A stretch of 64,000 bases of DNA from Sphingorhabdus sp. EL138. GTDB lineage: Bacteria; Pseudomonadota; Alphaproteobacteria; Sphingomonadales; Sphingomonadaceae. Location of the stretch: assembly GCF_900258045.1 (NCBI RefSeq), contig NZ_OGVD01000004.1, forward strand, positions 682,001 through 746,000, in the 5' to 3' direction. The first letter of the stretch is position 1, and each line of letters starts with the position of its first letter. A program made the translations under genes and the position numbers. The notes under the pieces were generated by a model, which had not been told where the DNA came from, did not search any database, and saw nothing but the letters and a program-made list of their open reading frames with translations. Below are positions 8,892 to 17,812 of the stretch, in pieces.

Positions 8892-9391
8892 ATATCCGGC
8901 CTGCAGAAGATAGAGACAGGCCGGTAATCGCGGAAATCCATGCGCGCAGCTGGCAGGAAAATTATCGGGATTATTTGTGTGAAGACCTGCTGGACAATCA
9001 ACTTTCCGGAATGATGGCAGAGCGTTGGCGCAATGCCGAGATTGGTCGACAGGACATCGTTCTGGTAGCCGAAGATGATCGGGTCCAAGGCTTTGTTGCG
9101 GTCTGGGATGACGAGATGCCCTATATCGATAATCTCCATGTTCGCAGCGAGGGTCGGTCCAAGGGCATTGGTCGCAAACTGCTTGCCGCAGCTGCCCGTG
9201 CAGCCAAGGCAAATGGCCGCAAAGCAATATGGTTGCATGTGGTAGTCGGCAATGACCGTGCCCGCAGCCTGTATACCCGTTTGGGCGGGGCTCCGGACGG
9301 AATTGAAGACAAAGACCTTTATGGGACCATGGTTCCCAATGAACGTATAATATGGCGGGATATCGATATCCTCGTCGAACAATCTAACTGA
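8888..9391 (+). CDS. GNAT-family N-acetyltransferase
   Basis: A 167-residue single-domain acetyl-CoA-dependent acetyltransferase of unknown substrate. It starts [22 protein letters not shown] and has the acetyl-CoA loop [21 protein letters not shown] (R-x-x-G-x-G) and a C-terminal [13 protein letters not shown], both standard in the family. The ATG at 8888 overlaps the pgk stop by four bases. Being translationally coupled within a glycolytic operon, it could modify a metabolic protein or small molecule, but this is only context. Confidence 0.88.
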   Translation: MNIRPAEDRDRPVIAEIHARSWQENYRDYLCEDLLDNQLSGMMAERWRNAEIGRQDIVLVAEDDRVQGFVAVWDDEMPYIDNLHVRSEGRSKGIGRKLLAAAARAAKANGRKAIWLHVVVGNDRARSLYTRLGGAPDGIEDKDLYGTMVPNERIIWRDIDILVEQSN

Positions 9392-9406
9392 ACGAGGACG
9401 AATTTC

Positions 9407-10300
9407 ATGCATGATCCGAAGATGATGGACAAAATCGAAAATGGCGCAGGATTTATTGCGGCTTTGGACCAGAGCGGAGGGTCTACGCCAAAAGCGCTGA
9501 AAGGCTATGGCGTCAGCGAAGATGCTTATTCCAACGATGATGAGATGTTTGCTCTGATCCATGGCATGCGCAGCCGTATCGTGACTGCACCAAGCTTTGG
9601 TGGCGGAAAAGTTATCGGCGCGATCCTGTTTGAAAAAACCATGGACGGCCAGGCGGATGGAAAACCGGTGCCCACTTTGCTCTGGGAACGCGGCGTCGTA
9701 CCGTTCCTGAAAGTGGACAAAGGTCTGGAAGATGAGGCCGACGGTGTTCAAATGATGAAACCTAATCCCGGTCTTGGCGAATTGCTCGAACGTGCCAAAA
9801 CAAAAGATGTGTTTGGTACAAAGATGCGTTCGGTTATCAATCTCGCTTCACCAACCGGAATCGCAGCGATTGTAAAACAGCAGTTTGACGTCGCCAGCCA
9901 GATTCTGGATCACGGCCTGATGCCGATGATTGAGCCTGAGGTGAACATACAGAGCGCCGAGCGCGCCCAATGCGACGCCATCTTGCTGGAAGAGATCACG
10001 AAGCAGCTTGATGCGCTGCCAGAAGATCGCAAAGTCATGCTGAAACTGTCGATCCCGACCGAAGCCAATCTCTATGCGCCGCTTGTCGACCATCCCCGGG
10101 TGGCCCGTGTAGTTGCCCTTTCTGGCGGGTTTTCACGCGATGAGGCCTGCACCGAACTGGCCAAAAACCGCGGTATGATAGCAAGTTTCTCTCGTGCTTT
10201 GCTGCAGGATCTGCGTCATTCCATGACCGACGAAGAATTTGACCAGTCGCTGGGCAGCGCCATTGATCAGATTCACAAGGCTTCGACCGTCAAAGTATAA
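9407..10300 (+). CDS. fba: Fructose-bisphosphate aldolase, class I
   Basis: A Schiff-base aldolase that cleaves fructose 1,6-bisphosphate into two triose phosphates. The 297-residue protein starts with a GFIAALDQSGGSTPKAL segment, has LLWERGVVPFLKVDKGL, and the probable Schiff-base lysine is Lys213 in VMLKLSIPTE. The length of just under 300 residues fits the short bacterial class I branch also found in staphylococci, not the metal-dependent class II enzymes. It lies 15 bp after the acetyltransferase gene, within the tkt-gap-pgk operon. Confidence 0.95.
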   Translation: MHDPKMMDKIENGAGFIAALDQSGGSTPKALKGYGVSEDAYSNDDEMFALIHGMRSRIVTAPSFGGGKVIGAILFEKTMDGQADGKPVPTLLWERGVVPFLKVDKGLEDEADGVQMMKPNPGLGELLERAKTKDVFGTKMRSVINLASPTGIAAIVKQQFDVASQILDHGLMPMIEPEVNIQSAERAQCDAILLEEITKQLDALPEDRKVMLKLSIPTEANLYAPLVDHPRVARVVALSGGFSRDEACTELAKNRGMIASFSRALLQDLRHSMTDEEFDQSLGSAIDQIHKASTVKV

Positions 10301-10311
10301 GGGAACAGCAT

Positions 10312-10989
10312 TTGGCAAAGTCCGATCCAAGTTGGTCAGATGTGGATGACTATATCGTCGAGCATTTGATCGGTAACGATCCGGCGCTCGACGCCTGTCT
10401 GGCTGCCAATGCACGTGAAGGCCTTCCTGCCATAGATGTTTCGACCACTCAGGGGCGGATGCTGGAGCTGCTTGCGCGCGGCGTAGGCGCAAAGCGCATA
10501 TTGGAAATCGGAACCCTGGGCGGATATTCAGCCATCTCGCTGGCACGTGCGTTGCCGGAGGATGGTCATCTTGTTTCGCTGGAACTGGAGCCTGAATATG
10601 CCGCGCTGGCCAGAAGCAATATCGAGAAAGCCGGGCTGGCGCCCAAGGTCGAAATAATAGCCGGTGAGGCGGTGAAATCACTCGCAGCGTTGGAGGCGAG
10701 TGATGCATCCCGGTTCGACTTTGTTTTTGTTGACGCGGACAAAGAAAATTATGCGACCTATCTGGAACATGCAATTCGTCTTTCCCGCCCCGGAGCCATG
10801 CTGGTTTTTGACAATGTCGTTCGAGAGGGTGAGGTTATCAATGCCGATAGTTCTGATCCCAAAGTGCCCGGCACACGGGCGTTGTACAGCGCTTTGCAAA
10901 ACCACCCTCTCGTCGATGCCACGGCTATCCAAACGGTCGGTTCAAAAAAATGGGACGGGTTTCTACTCGGCATTGTTCGGGATAATTGA
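10312..10989 (+). CDS. O-methyltransferase (COMT-like, family 3)
   Basis: A 225-residue S-adenosylmethionine-dependent methyltransferase. The SAM site is LEIGTLGGYSAISLARALP followed by an acidic LELEPEYAALARSN; DFVFVDADKENY and LVFDNVVREG are the usual metal- and catechol-site segments of catechol/caffeoyl-CoA O-methyltransferases. It begins at TTG 10312, with no better start nearby, 11 bp after the aldolase gene, preceded by GGGAA. The natural substrate cannot be told from sequence. Confidence 0.9.
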   Translation: MAKSDPSWSDVDDYIVEHLIGNDPALDACLAANAREGLPAIDVSTTQGRMLELLARGVGAKRILEIGTLGGYSAISLARALPEDGHLVSLELEPEYAALARSNIEKAGLAPKVEIIAGEAVKSLAALEASDASRFDFVFVDADKENYATYLEHAIRLSRPGAMLVFDNVVREGEVINADSSDPKVPGTRALYSALQNHPLVDATAIQTVGSKKWDGFLLGIVRDN

Positions 10990-11001
10990 GGGGTAACAAC
11001 C

Positions 11002-11628
11002 ATGACTATACCATCCTGCCAACTGTACCTGATTTCACCGCTTGATGTCGGTGGTGACTTTCCGGAGCGGTTGCAACAGGCGTTGGAAGCGGGGCCTGTG
11101 GCTGCTTTCCAGTTTCGCGTGAAGGATGTCGAGCAGGGCGAAGCGGAACGTTTGGCCGAACCACTTAAAGAGATCTGCGATGCGCATGATGTCGCTTTCA
11201 TTGTGAATGACGATGTTGATTTGGCCAAGCGTCTCGCAGCCGATGGTGTCCATTTGGGGCAGGGCGATGGCGACCTGAAAGATGCTCGGGTTGAATTGGG
11301 CGATCAGATGCAAATCGGCATAACCTGCCACGACAGCCGGCATCTGGCGATGGAGGCCGGGGAGGGCGGTGCCAATTATGTTGCTTTTGGTGCGTTTTTT
11401 CCCACCACGACTAAGGAAACCCGTCATCGACCAGAAGTCGATATACTAGAATGGTGGTCGACGATAATGGAGATACCGTGCGTTGCCATTGGGGGGATTA
11501 CACCGGATAACTGTCAGCCGCTGGTTGATGCAGGTGCCGATTTTCTGGCGGTAAGCGGTTCGGTATGGAATGATCCGGAGGGTCCGACATACGCGGTCAA
11601 ACGTTTCAATGAAATATTGGCAGGCTAA
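11002..11628 (+). CDS. thiE: Thiamine-phosphate synthase
   Basis: ThiE joins the pyrimidine and thiazole phosphates to make thiamine phosphate. The 208-residue TIM-barrel protein has QFRVKD, FIVNDDVDLAKRLAADGVHLGQGDGD and AFGAFFPTTTKE in the standard order, then CVAIGGITPDN near the end. It is the last gene of the plus-strand operon. Its product is the precursor of thiamine diphosphate, the cofactor of the transketolase encoded at the head of the same operon, which may explain the linkage. No thiamine riboswitch was seen in front of it. Confidence 0.92.
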   Translation: MTIPSCQLYLISPLDVGGDFPERLQQALEAGPVAAFQFRVKDVEQGEAERLAEPLKEICDAHDVAFIVNDDVDLAKRLAADGVHLGQGDGDLKDARVELGDQMQIGITCHDSRHLAMEAGEGGANYVAFGAFFPTTTKETRHRPEVDILEWWSTIMEIPCVAIGGITPDNCQPLVDAGADFLAVSGSVWNDPEGPTYAVKRFNEILAG

Positions 11629-11647
11629 GCCATCGAACGGACAGCGC

Positions 11648-11893
11648 TCAGGAAGAGCTTTCGTTCACCCCGATATTCGATTCAACATATTGTTCCAAAA
11701 ACTGGTCTTTGGAAGGTGGTGCAAAATTTGGCAGTTGTTCCAGATCTCTAACATATTCAGGGAGCGGTACAGTGGAACGCACCATGCCATCACTAATGGA
11801 ATAGCCGAAAAGGCCAGACGCAACCGGATCGCATGGGTCCGTTTCTTCTGCGGGTTTGTTTCGATCGGGTTTCAGGATTTCTGCTTGCGCCAT
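11648..11893 (-). CDS. Small protein of unknown function, paralog of its neighbour
   Basis: An 81-residue hydrophilic protein without signal peptide or membrane helix. Its C-terminal part, LEQLPNFAPPSKDQFLEQYV, aligns with IERMPHFGIPSEESFMRNFL of the protein encoded just upstream at 11970-12191, and both carry a GLF tripeptide after a Pro/Ala-rich stretch. The shared core is a hydrophobic residue, E, two residues, P, x, F, two residues, PS, then F. The pair runs convergently to thiE. I do not recognise the family. Confidence 0.65.
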   Translation of the reverse strand: MAQAEILKPDRNKPAEETDPCDPVASGLFGYSISDGMVRSTVPLPEYVRDLEQLPNFAPPSKDQFLEQYVESNIGVNESSS

Positions 11894-11969
11894 ATCCGTT
11901 AGTTACATTGATGTCAGTGCGCGGTATTGTATGAAAAAGACATGCTGGCAGATATCAAGCCGCAATCGT

Positions 11970-12191
11970 TCAGGGTCTGATGACAAAAAGTCCCTTACGT
12001 CCTCTCAGGAAATTTCTCATGAAACTCTCTTCCGAAGGAATTCCGAAATGCGGCATGCGTTCGATTTCGCTCAAAAAGCCGTCATGGCATGCCGGTGACG
12101 AAGTGGGCACAGGTGCTTCGGTCCCGCTGAATAAACCAGCAGCAGGAGCAGTTGTTTCTTCGGGCGACACCGGATCCGGGACATTTTCCAT
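11970..12191 (-). CDS. Small protein of unknown function, paralog of its neighbour
   Basis: A 73-residue protein with a Pro/Thr/Ala-rich first half and a helical second half holding IERMPHFGIPSEESFMRNFL, which aligns with the 81-residue product of 11648-11893. The match at protein level is the main reason to take this frame as real instead of the overlapping plus-strand frame at 11980-12216. It is separated from its paralog by 76 bp on the same strand. Function unknown. Confidence 0.5.
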   Translation of the reverse strand: MENVPDPVSPEETTAPAAGLFSGTEAPVPTSSPACHDGFLSEIERMPHFGIPSEESFMRNFLRGRKGLFVIRP

Positions 12192-12324
12192 TAACTGGCG
12201 CGTAGATTGTGCTTAGGGGAATGTATTGTATGAAATCGCCATATCCGGTCTTCGCTATGCTTGCCTATCTTCGTTCGCCGTTATAGAGGGCCGCAACACA
12301 AGATTTCCGAAAGCGAGACGTTCC

Positions 12325-12885
12325 ATGAAGATCAGCGGTGTAGATATCCGTCCCGGCAATATATTGGACTATGAAAACGGCCTGTGGAAGGTCGCGAAGA
12401 TTCAGCACACCCAGCCCGGCAAAGGCGGTGCATATATGCAGGTGGAAATGAAGAACCTGGTGGATGGCCGCAAGACCAATGTCCGTTTTCGCAGCGCTGA
12501 TACAGTCGAGAAGGTTCGGCTGGATACCAAGACGTTTCAGTATCTTTTTGCCGATGATGATATGCTGACTTTCATGGACAAGGAAAATTACGAGCAGATT
12601 ACATTACCTGCAGATTTGCTTGGTGATGCGGTTGAGTTTTTGCAGGACGGTATGGATGTTCAGCTTGAGCTTTACGAAGAGAAACCGATTTCCGTGCAGT
12701 TGCCGGACCAGATTGAAGCCGAAATTGTGGAGGCCGATGCGGTGGTCAAAGGCCAGACCGCTTCGTCGAGCTACAAACCTGCGGTTCTCGACAATGGCGT
12801 ACGTGTCATGGTTCCGCCATTTATCTCGGCCGGGACGCGGATCATTGTTGATGTCTATGCCCGCGAATATGTCGGCAAGGCATAG
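12325..12885 (+). CDS. efp: Elongation factor P
   Basis: EF-P binds between the P and E sites and relieves ribosome stalling at proline stretches. The protein has 186 residues. It starts [19 protein letters not shown]; longer in-frame readings (back to 12226) are rejected because they do not match the family. The loop tip HTQPGKGGA places the normally modified lysine at Lys33. The three-domain layout is complete, with the C-terminal [20 protein letters not shown] and [16 protein letters not shown] segments typical of EF-P. The gene for a modifying enzyme is not in this window. Confidence 0.96.
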   Translation: MKISGVDIRPGNILDYENGLWKVAKIQHTQPGKGGAYMQVEMKNLVDGRKTNVRFRSADTVEKVRLDTKTFQYLFADDDMLTFMDKENYEQITLPADLLGDAVEFLQDGMDVQLELYEEKPISVQLPDQIEAEIVEADAVVKGQTASSSYKPAVLDNGVRVMVPPFISAGTRIIVDVYAREYVGKA

Positions 12886-12897
12886 CAAGAGGATTAC

Positions 12898-13716
12898 ATG
12901 CCAGCACATTCCGCCCTTATAACCGTCATGGAACGCGCCGCGCGCAAGGCGGGATCACGCCTGCGCCGCGATTTTGGTGAAGTAGAGCATCTTCAGGTGT
13001 CCAAAAAAGGCCCGGCTGATTTTGTATCCAAAGCCGATATGCGATCCGAACGCATTCTCTATGATGAGCTGATGAAGGTGCGCCCGGGCTGGGGCTTTGT
13101 GCTTGAAGAAGGCGGCATGATTGAAGCTGAAGAAGGCAAACCGCGCTGGATTGTTGATCCACTCGACGGCACCAGCAACTTCCTTCACGGCATACCGCAT
13201 TTTGCGATTTCCATCGCTGTGCAAGAACGGTCCTATGATGGACAGGGCTGGGGCAAGATTACCAGCGGTCTGATTTACGAGCCGGTTTCCGACCAGACAT
13301 GGTGGGCGGAAATGGACAAGGGGGCCTATCTCGGTGACAAGCGCTTGCGGGTTTCGGCTCGGCGTGACCTGTCCGAGGCGCTGATCGCCACGGGCATTCC
13401 TTTCAAGGGGCATGGCGACTTGGCCGAATGGTCGCGCATTTTCGGTTCCATTGCACCGCAAGTGGCGGGTATCCGCCGCAATGGTGCAGCTTCGCTCGAT
13501 CTCGCCTGGTTGGCTGCTGGCCGTTATGACGGTTTCTGGGAAGCCGACCTGCAGGTTTGGGATGTCGCGGCGGGCATATTGATGGTCCGTGAAGCCGGCG
13601 GTTTCGTGAGCGATTATACCGGCGGCGACCAACCGATCGGGCAGCGTGAAATATTGGCCGCGAACGAGGCACTGCACAGCAAGTTGCACAAAATTCTGGC
13701 GAGGTCGCTGCTGTAA
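12898..13716 (+). CDS. suhB: Inositol monophosphatase family protein
   Basis: A 272-residue magnesium-dependent phosphatase of the IMPase/SuhB family. The metal-site motifs are present: GFVLEEGG, WIVDPLDGTSNFLHGIPHFAISIA in outline (D-P-L-D-G-T), and LQVWDVAAGILMVREAGG near the end. In E. coli SuhB also binds the rRNA antitermination complex, so a role beyond inositol phosphate is possible. It begins at ATG 12898, 12 bp after efp, and is probably co-transcribed with it. Confidence 0.9.
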   Translation: MPAHSALITVMERAARKAGSRLRRDFGEVEHLQVSKKGPADFVSKADMRSERILYDELMKVRPGWGFVLEEGGMIEAEEGKPRWIVDPLDGTSNFLHGIPHFAISIAVQERSYDGQGWGKITSGLIYEPVSDQTWWAEMDKGAYLGDKRLRVSARRDLSEALIATGIPFKGHGDLAEWSRIFGSIAPQVAGIRRNGAASLDLAWLAAGRYDGFWEADLQVWDVAAGILMVREAGGFVSDYTGGDQPIGQREILAANEALHSKLHKILARSLL

Positions 13717-13821
13717 CAATGTAAACAGCAATAGATAGCGCCAATTCGAGCCATTTGGCCCTTGCAGCTTGGTGAGCCTATCCCTAAAAGCGGCCCTGAA
13801 TTTTAGAGAAACGAGTCTTTT

Positions 13822-14196
13822 GTGGTCGATCTAACCGAATATGCGCCAATACTGCTTTTTCTTGCAGTGGCTCTTGGCCTTTCTGCCCTGTTTGTTTTTC
13901 TGCCCATGGGGGTGTCCCGACTAACGGGCACGCATAGTCCGGATCCTGAAAAACTGTCCGAATATGAATGCGGTTTTCCTGCCTTTGAAGATTCACGCAG
14001 CCAGTTTGATGTGCGCTTTTATCTCGTCGCCATCCTGTTTATCATTTTTGATCTGGAAGCAGCATTCCTGTTCCCCTGGGCGGTATCACTCGACCAGATT
14101 GGCTGGACCGGCTGGTCATCGATGATGATCTTCCTGTTCATCCTGACGGTCGGCTTTATTTACGAATGGAAAATGGGAGCGCTCGATTGGGAGTAG
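13822..14196 (+). CDS. nuoA: NADH-quinone oxidoreductase subunit A
   Basis: A 124-residue membrane subunit of complex I at the junction of the arms, with three transmembrane helices. Typical segments are the loop [45 protein letters not shown] (in outline: the E-C-G-F conserved cysteine loop and the FDLE helix). Translation begins at GTG 13822. It is the first gene of a fourteen-gene nuo operon that runs without a clear terminator to 29336; the 105-bp gap before it should carry the promoter, which I could not assign firmly. Confidence 0.95.
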   Translation: MVDLTEYAPILLFLAVALGLSALFVFLPMGVSRLTGTHSPDPEKLSEYECGFPAFEDSRSQFDVRFYLVAILFIIFDLEAAFLFPWAVSLDQIGWTGWSSMMIFLFILTVGFIYEWKMGALDWE

Positions 14197-14753
14197 AAAC
14201 TGGCAGCAACGTTATTCTGAATGCTGATGGTACGCCAATGGCCCCAAATACGCAGCCGGATGAGGCATTTTTCAAAGACCTGAATTCAGAGGTGAATGAC
14301 AAGGGTTTTCTTGTCACGTCCACTGAAGACCTGTTCCAATGGGCGCGCACCGGTTCGCTCTGGTGGATGACCTTTGGTCTCGCCTGTTGTGCGGTAGAGA
14401 TGATCCACGTCAACATGCCGCGTTATGACATGGAACGTTTTGGCGCCGCACCGCGTGCCAGTCCGCGCCAGTCTGATGTGATGATCGTGGCCGGTACACT
14501 TTGCAACAAGATGGCACCGGCGCTGCGCAAGGTTTATGACCAGATGTCGGAGCCCAAATATGTGATTTCCATGGGCAGCTGTGCCAATGGCGGCGGCTAT
14601 TATCATTACAGCTATTCTGTGGTGCGCGGCTGTGACCGGATCGTGCCGGTTGATATTTACGTGCCGGGATGCCCGCCAACGGCGGAAGCGCTGCTTTACG
14701 GCGTGATGCAATTGCAGCGGAAAATTCGCCGCATCGGGACATTAGAGCGTTAA
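14187..14753 (+). CDS. nuoB: NADH-quinone oxidoreductase subunit B
   Basis: This peripheral-arm subunit carries the last iron-sulfur cluster, N2, which passes electrons to quinone. The ligands are visible in [22 protein letters not shown] and YVPGCPP. I choose the TTG at 14187 ([10 protein letters not shown], 188 residues) because it is preceded by GGGAG and gives the N-terminus usual for sphingomonads; an ATG at 14166 would add seven residues and overlap nuoA more deeply. Confidence 0.93.
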   Translation: MGVETGSNVILNADGTPMAPNTQPDEAFFKDLNSEVNDKGFLVTSTEDLFQWARTGSLWWMTFGLACCAVEMIHVNMPRYDMERFGAAPRASPRQSDVMIVAGTLCNKMAPALRKVYDQMSEPKYVISMGSCANGGGYYHYSYSVVRGCDRIVPVDIYVPGCPPTAEALLYGVMQLQRKIRRIGTLER

Positions 14754-14754
14754 T

Positions 14755-15405
14755 ATGGCAAACGGGGCCCCAACCATGTCCAGCAACGAAGGCGTTGCTG
14801 CCGCTCTCGCGAAATCCTTGGGCGCGGCTGTGCTTGATACGGTCGAAGCCTATGATGAAATCAGCTTCACCGTTGACCGCAAGAAGCTGCCCGATGTGAT
14901 GGAAAAATTGCGGACCAAGCATGAATATCAACAGCTTGTCGAAATTGCCGGTGTTGACTATCCGGATCGCCCCGAGCGTTTCGAGGTCTGCTATCATCTG
15001 CTCAGCCTGACCAAGAACCATCGTGTCCGGGTGAAAGTTACAACCGACGAAGACATGCCAGTGCCAACAGTAACCCATATCTGGGAAGTGGCTGGCTGGC
15101 TCGAACGTGAAGTGTTTGACCTTTACGGCGTGCTGTTCGACGGTAATACGGACCTGCGTCGGATCCTGACCGACTATGGCTTTCAGGGCCATCCGTTCCG
15201 CAAGGATTTCCCGCTGACTGGCTATGTCGAGATGCGCTATTCCGAAGAAGCCAAGCGTGTGGTTTACGAGCCGGTAAAGCTGGCACAGGATTTCCGCAGC
15301 TTCGACTTCATGTCGCCCTGGGAAGGTGCGGATTACATCCTGCCCGGTGATGAAAAAAGCGATGAAAAGTCTGAAGATGGTGATGATAAGGGGGCCAAGG
15401 AATAA
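14755..15405 (+). CDS. nuoC: NADH-quinone oxidoreductase subunit C
   Basis: A 216-residue peripheral-arm subunit (30-kDa type). The conserved C-terminal half includes [45 protein letters not shown] and YVEMRYSEE. The final ~25 residues are an acidic Lys/Asp/Glu tail that is not part of the conserved fold. ATG 14755 or ATG 14776 could start it. nuoC and nuoD are separate genes here, not fused as in E. coli. Confidence 0.94.
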   Translation: MANGAPTMSSNEGVAAALAKSLGAAVLDTVEAYDEISFTVDRKKLPDVMEKLRTKHEYQQLVEIAGVDYPDRPERFEVCYHLLSLTKNHRVRVKVTTDEDMPVPTVTHIWEVAGWLEREVFDLYGVLFDGNTDLRRILTDYGFQGHPFRKDFPLTGYVEMRYSEEAKRVVYEPVKLAQDFRSFDFMSPWEGADYILPGDEKSDEKSEDGDDKGAKE

Positions 15406-16637
15406 TGGCTGACTATCTCGACGAAATGGATGGTATTGCAGACGAGGCTGATCCCACGGTTGGTGATCTGGAAATCCAGAATTACACGATCAACTTTGGT
15501 CCTCAGCATCCCGCGGCGCACGGCGTTTTGCGGCTGGTGATGGAGCTTGACGGCGAGGTTGTCGAACGGGTCGATCCCCATGTCGGCCTGCTCCACCGCG
15601 GCACCGAAAAGCTGATCGAGCATAAAACCTATTTGCAGGCTTTGCCTTATTTTGACCGGCTGGATTACTGCTCTCCGCTGGCGATGGAATATAGCTATGT
15701 GCTGGCGATCGAGAAGCTGCTCGACATCGAAGTGCCTTTGCGCGGTCAATATCTGAGAGTTTTGTTCGCGGAACTGACACGCATCTGTAACCATATGCTC
15801 AACATCGGTGCGCATGTGATGGATGTAGGGGCGATGACACCCAATATCTGGGTATTCGAAATTCGTGAGCAATGTCTCGCCTTTTTTGAACGTGCCAGCG
15901 GCGCGCGTATGCACAGTGCCTGGTTCCGGCCCGGCGGCGTGCATCAGGATGTACCGCTGAAACTGCTCACCGACATTGCCGACTGGCTGGACGAGTTCCC
16001 GTCTTTCTTTGAAGACGCGATGAGCCTCGTCATCGACAACCGTATTTTTAAACAGCGCAATGTCGATATTGCCACCGTGTCCAAGGACGACGCGGTGCGC
16101 TGGGGCTTTTCCGGCCCGATGATCCGCGGCAGCGGCATCGCCTGGGATCTCCGCAAGTCGCAGCCTTATGACGTTTATGACCGCATGGAATTTGACGTAC
16201 CGGTGGGAACGCGTGGCGATTGCTATGACCGGTTCATGGTCCGGGTTGAGGAAGTACGCCAGTCTGCACGGATCATGCGCCAGTGCCTGAATGAAATGCC
16301 GGACGGTCCTGTCGCAAGCAGCGACCGCAAGGTGGTCCCGCCCAAACGCGGCGAGATGAAGCAATCGATGGAAGCCTTGATCCATCACTTCAAGCTTTAT
16401 ACCGAAGGCTTCCACGTTCCTGCTGGCGAGGTCTATGTCGCGACCGAAAGCCCGAAGGGCGAGTTTGGTGTCTATCTGGTCAGCGATGGCAGCAACAAGC
16501 CCTATCGCTGCAAGATCAGGCCAACCGCCTTCTCGCATTTGCAGGCAATGGATTTCATGACCAAGGGCCATATGCTGCCTGACGCCACCGCTATATTGGG
16601 CGCGATGGATGTCGTGTTCGGGGAGTGTGACCGGTGA
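15405..16637 (+). CDS. nuoD: NADH-quinone oxidoreductase subunit D
   Basis: The 49-kDa-type subunit that forms the quinone site with NuoB; 410 residues. Conserved parts are [41 protein letters not shown] and the C-terminal [14 protein letters not shown]. The His in QHPAAHG and the Tyr in the following helices are the quinone-site residues of the family. Its ATG overlaps the nuoC stop by one base, and its stop overlaps the next small gene. Confidence 0.96.
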   Translation: MADYLDEMDGIADEADPTVGDLEIQNYTINFGPQHPAAHGVLRLVMELDGEVVERVDPHVGLLHRGTEKLIEHKTYLQALPYFDRLDYCSPLAMEYSYVLAIEKLLDIEVPLRGQYLRVLFAELTRICNHMLNIGAHVMDVGAMTPNIWVFEIREQCLAFFERASGARMHSAWFRPGGVHQDVPLKLLTDIADWLDEFPSFFEDAMSLVIDNRIFKQRNVDIATVSKDDAVRWGFSGPMIRGSGIAWDLRKSQPYDVYDRMEFDVPVGTRGDCYDRFMVRVEEVRQSARIMRQCLNEMPDGPVASSDRKVVPPKRGEMKQSMEALIHHFKLYTEGFHVPAGEVYVATESPKGEFGVYLVSDGSNKPYRCKIRPTAFSHLQAMDFMTKGHMLPDATAILGAMDVVFGECDR

Positions 16638-16816
16638 TCGGTCGCGAGATCATCATTTTTATTGCCGCTTTCGCTGGCTTCGCTTCGCTGGTGGCGGGTT
16701 ATCTTATGGCGTTTCACGGAGAGGTGAGCCTTAAGGAAACGCTTTCGACCGCCTTCGCGGCGGTTGTTGGACTATATGCCGGGCGTTATCTCGAACGGAG
16801 ATTGCACCATGGCTGA
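16634..16816 (+). CDS. Small membrane protein within the nuo operon
   Basis: A 60-residue protein starting at GTG 16634, overlapping the nuoD stop by four bases (GTGA). It has two hydrophobic helices (about residues 5-27 and 36-50) joined by HGEVSLKE and a basic end ([10 protein letters not shown]). It is not a standard complex I subunit. The overlaps on both sides show that it is translated with the operon. I do not recognise a family. Confidence 0.72.
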   Translation: MIGREIIIFIAAFAGFASLVAGYLMAFHGEVSLKETLSTAFAAVVGLYAGRYLERRLHHG

Positions 16817-17060
16817 CGCTCCCGACACATCGAAAAGATGGCGGCTCGGCGGCGGTGCAACGGTCTTTGTGATTGTGGCGATCATGCTGCTTTGGGAATT
16901 GTGGCGGCCTGAAAATATGATCTGGAACATCATCTTGCTGACCATGATGGTGGGTCTGGTTGTCGGTGGTTTCTGGCTCAACATATATTTCTCAAAGCAT
17001 TGGGACGAAATCGGGGAAGCGCGTTTTGATACGCGAAACAAAAGTGATGTAGATGGCTGA
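16809..17060 (+). CDS. Small membrane protein within the nuo operon
   Basis: An 83-residue protein, start ATG 16809, overlapping the previous small gene by 8 bases and nuoE by 8 bases. Two transmembrane helices (about residues 16-30 and 36-57, WRLGGGATVFVIVAIMLLW and then a stretch ending GFWLNIYF) are flanked by charged ends. Membrane microproteins between nuoD and nuoE occur in related bacteria; whether they are accessory subunits of complex I or assembly helpers is not known. Confidence 0.75.
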   Translation: MADAPDTSKRWRLGGGATVFVIVAIMLLWELWRPENMIWNIILLTMMVGLVVGGFWLNIYFSKHWDEIGEARFDTRNKSDVDG

Positions 17061-17718
17061 AGCTCCAAACATACCTGATGAACTTGAAGTGCGCGCCAAG
17101 TGGGGCGATTTCAAATTCACGCCGGCGAATGAAAAACTCGCCAAATGGCAGATCGCGAAATATCCGGAAGGTCGCCAGAAATCTGCGGTTATGGCCTTGC
17201 TCGATCTGGCCCAGCGTCAGGTTGGCGCGGATACCGAAACACAGGGCTGGCTACCGGTTCCGGTGATCGAATATGTCGCAGCTTATTTGGACATGCCCTA
17301 TATGCGCGCTTATGAAGTCGCGACCTTCTACACCATGTATAATTTGGCACCTGTCGGCCGTTTCCATGTGCAGGTCTGTGGCACGACACCATGTATGCTG
17401 CGGGGCAGTGACGACGTTATGGCGGCCTGCAAGAATAAAGGCATGGCCAAGGGCAAGACGACACCGGATGGCCTGTTCACGCTGACCGAAGTCGAGTGCA
17501 TGGGCAATTGCTCCAACGCGCCGATGGTCCAGATTAACGACGATAATTACGAAGATCTCGACTACGATATCATGACGCGTATTTTGGAAGATCTGGCCGA
17601 CGGCAAAGAAATTTCGGTCGGTTCACAAATTGGTCGCAAGACCAGTGAACCAAAAGGCGGTCCGGTTATTCTGAAAGATATGGTCAAGGCCAATCACGAT
17701 TACCGGAAGGAGTGGTAG
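17053..17718 (+). CDS. nuoE: NADH-quinone oxidoreductase subunit E
   Basis: A 221-residue thioredoxin-like subunit holding the [2Fe-2S] cluster N1a. The four ligands lie in CGTTPC and CMGNC. AYEVATFYTMYNLAPVGRFH is the typical helix-loop before the cluster domain. The C-terminal ~30 residues (SQIGRKTSEPKGGPVILKDM) extend beyond the core, as in other alphaproteobacteria. The start at ATG 17053 overlaps the upstream small gene. Confidence 0.95.
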   Translation: MAEAPNIPDELEVRAKWGDFKFTPANEKLAKWQIAKYPEGRQKSAVMALLDLAQRQVGADTETQGWLPVPVIEYVAAYLDMPYMRAYEVATFYTMYNLAPVGRFHVQVCGTTPCMLRGSDDVMAACKNKGMAKGKTTPDGLFTLTEVECMGNCSNAPMVQINDDNYEDLDYDIMTRILEDLADGKEISVGSQIGRKTSEPKGGPVILKDMVKANHDYRKEW

Positions 17719-17719
17719 G

Positions 17720-17812
17720 ATGCTGCTCGACGGATATGCAGGATGGGTTGCGCTGGCGGTTGTGGCGATTGCGGTTGCAGGTGGCCTCTGGGGCCGCAGG
17801 AGTAAGAAATAA
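17720..17812 (+). CDS. 30-residue single-helix membrane ORF between nuoE and nuoF
   Basis: ATG 17720 opens a 30-codon frame (start MLLDGYAGW, end GLWGRRSKK) directly after the nuoE stop, with a strong ribosome site (AAGGAG) in the end of nuoE. It encodes one 20-residue hydrophobic helix ([13 protein letters not shown]) and a basic tail. Its TAA shares its last A with the nuoF ATG (TAATG). The frame thus exactly fills the 93 bp between nuoE and nuoF and is coupled to nuoF. A single-pass accessory peptide of complex I, or a leader for nuoF translation, are both possible. Confidence 0.6.
   Translation: MLLDGYAGWVALAVVAIAVAGGLWGRRSKK

Noticed and set aside
11000-11010. Thiamine riboswitch before thiE
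   Set aside because: Only 12 bp separate thiE from the methyltransferase gene; there is no room and no THI-box sequence.
11980-12216. 78-codon plus-strand frame opposite the second small paralog
   Set aside because: The minus-strand frame has a paralog next to it; this one has no similarity to anything visible.
15333-16571. 412-codon open frame on the minus strand, antisense to nuoD
   Set aside because: It lies fully over nuoD, shows no recognisable domain, is His/Ala-rich as expected of an antisense reading, and has no ribosome site context.
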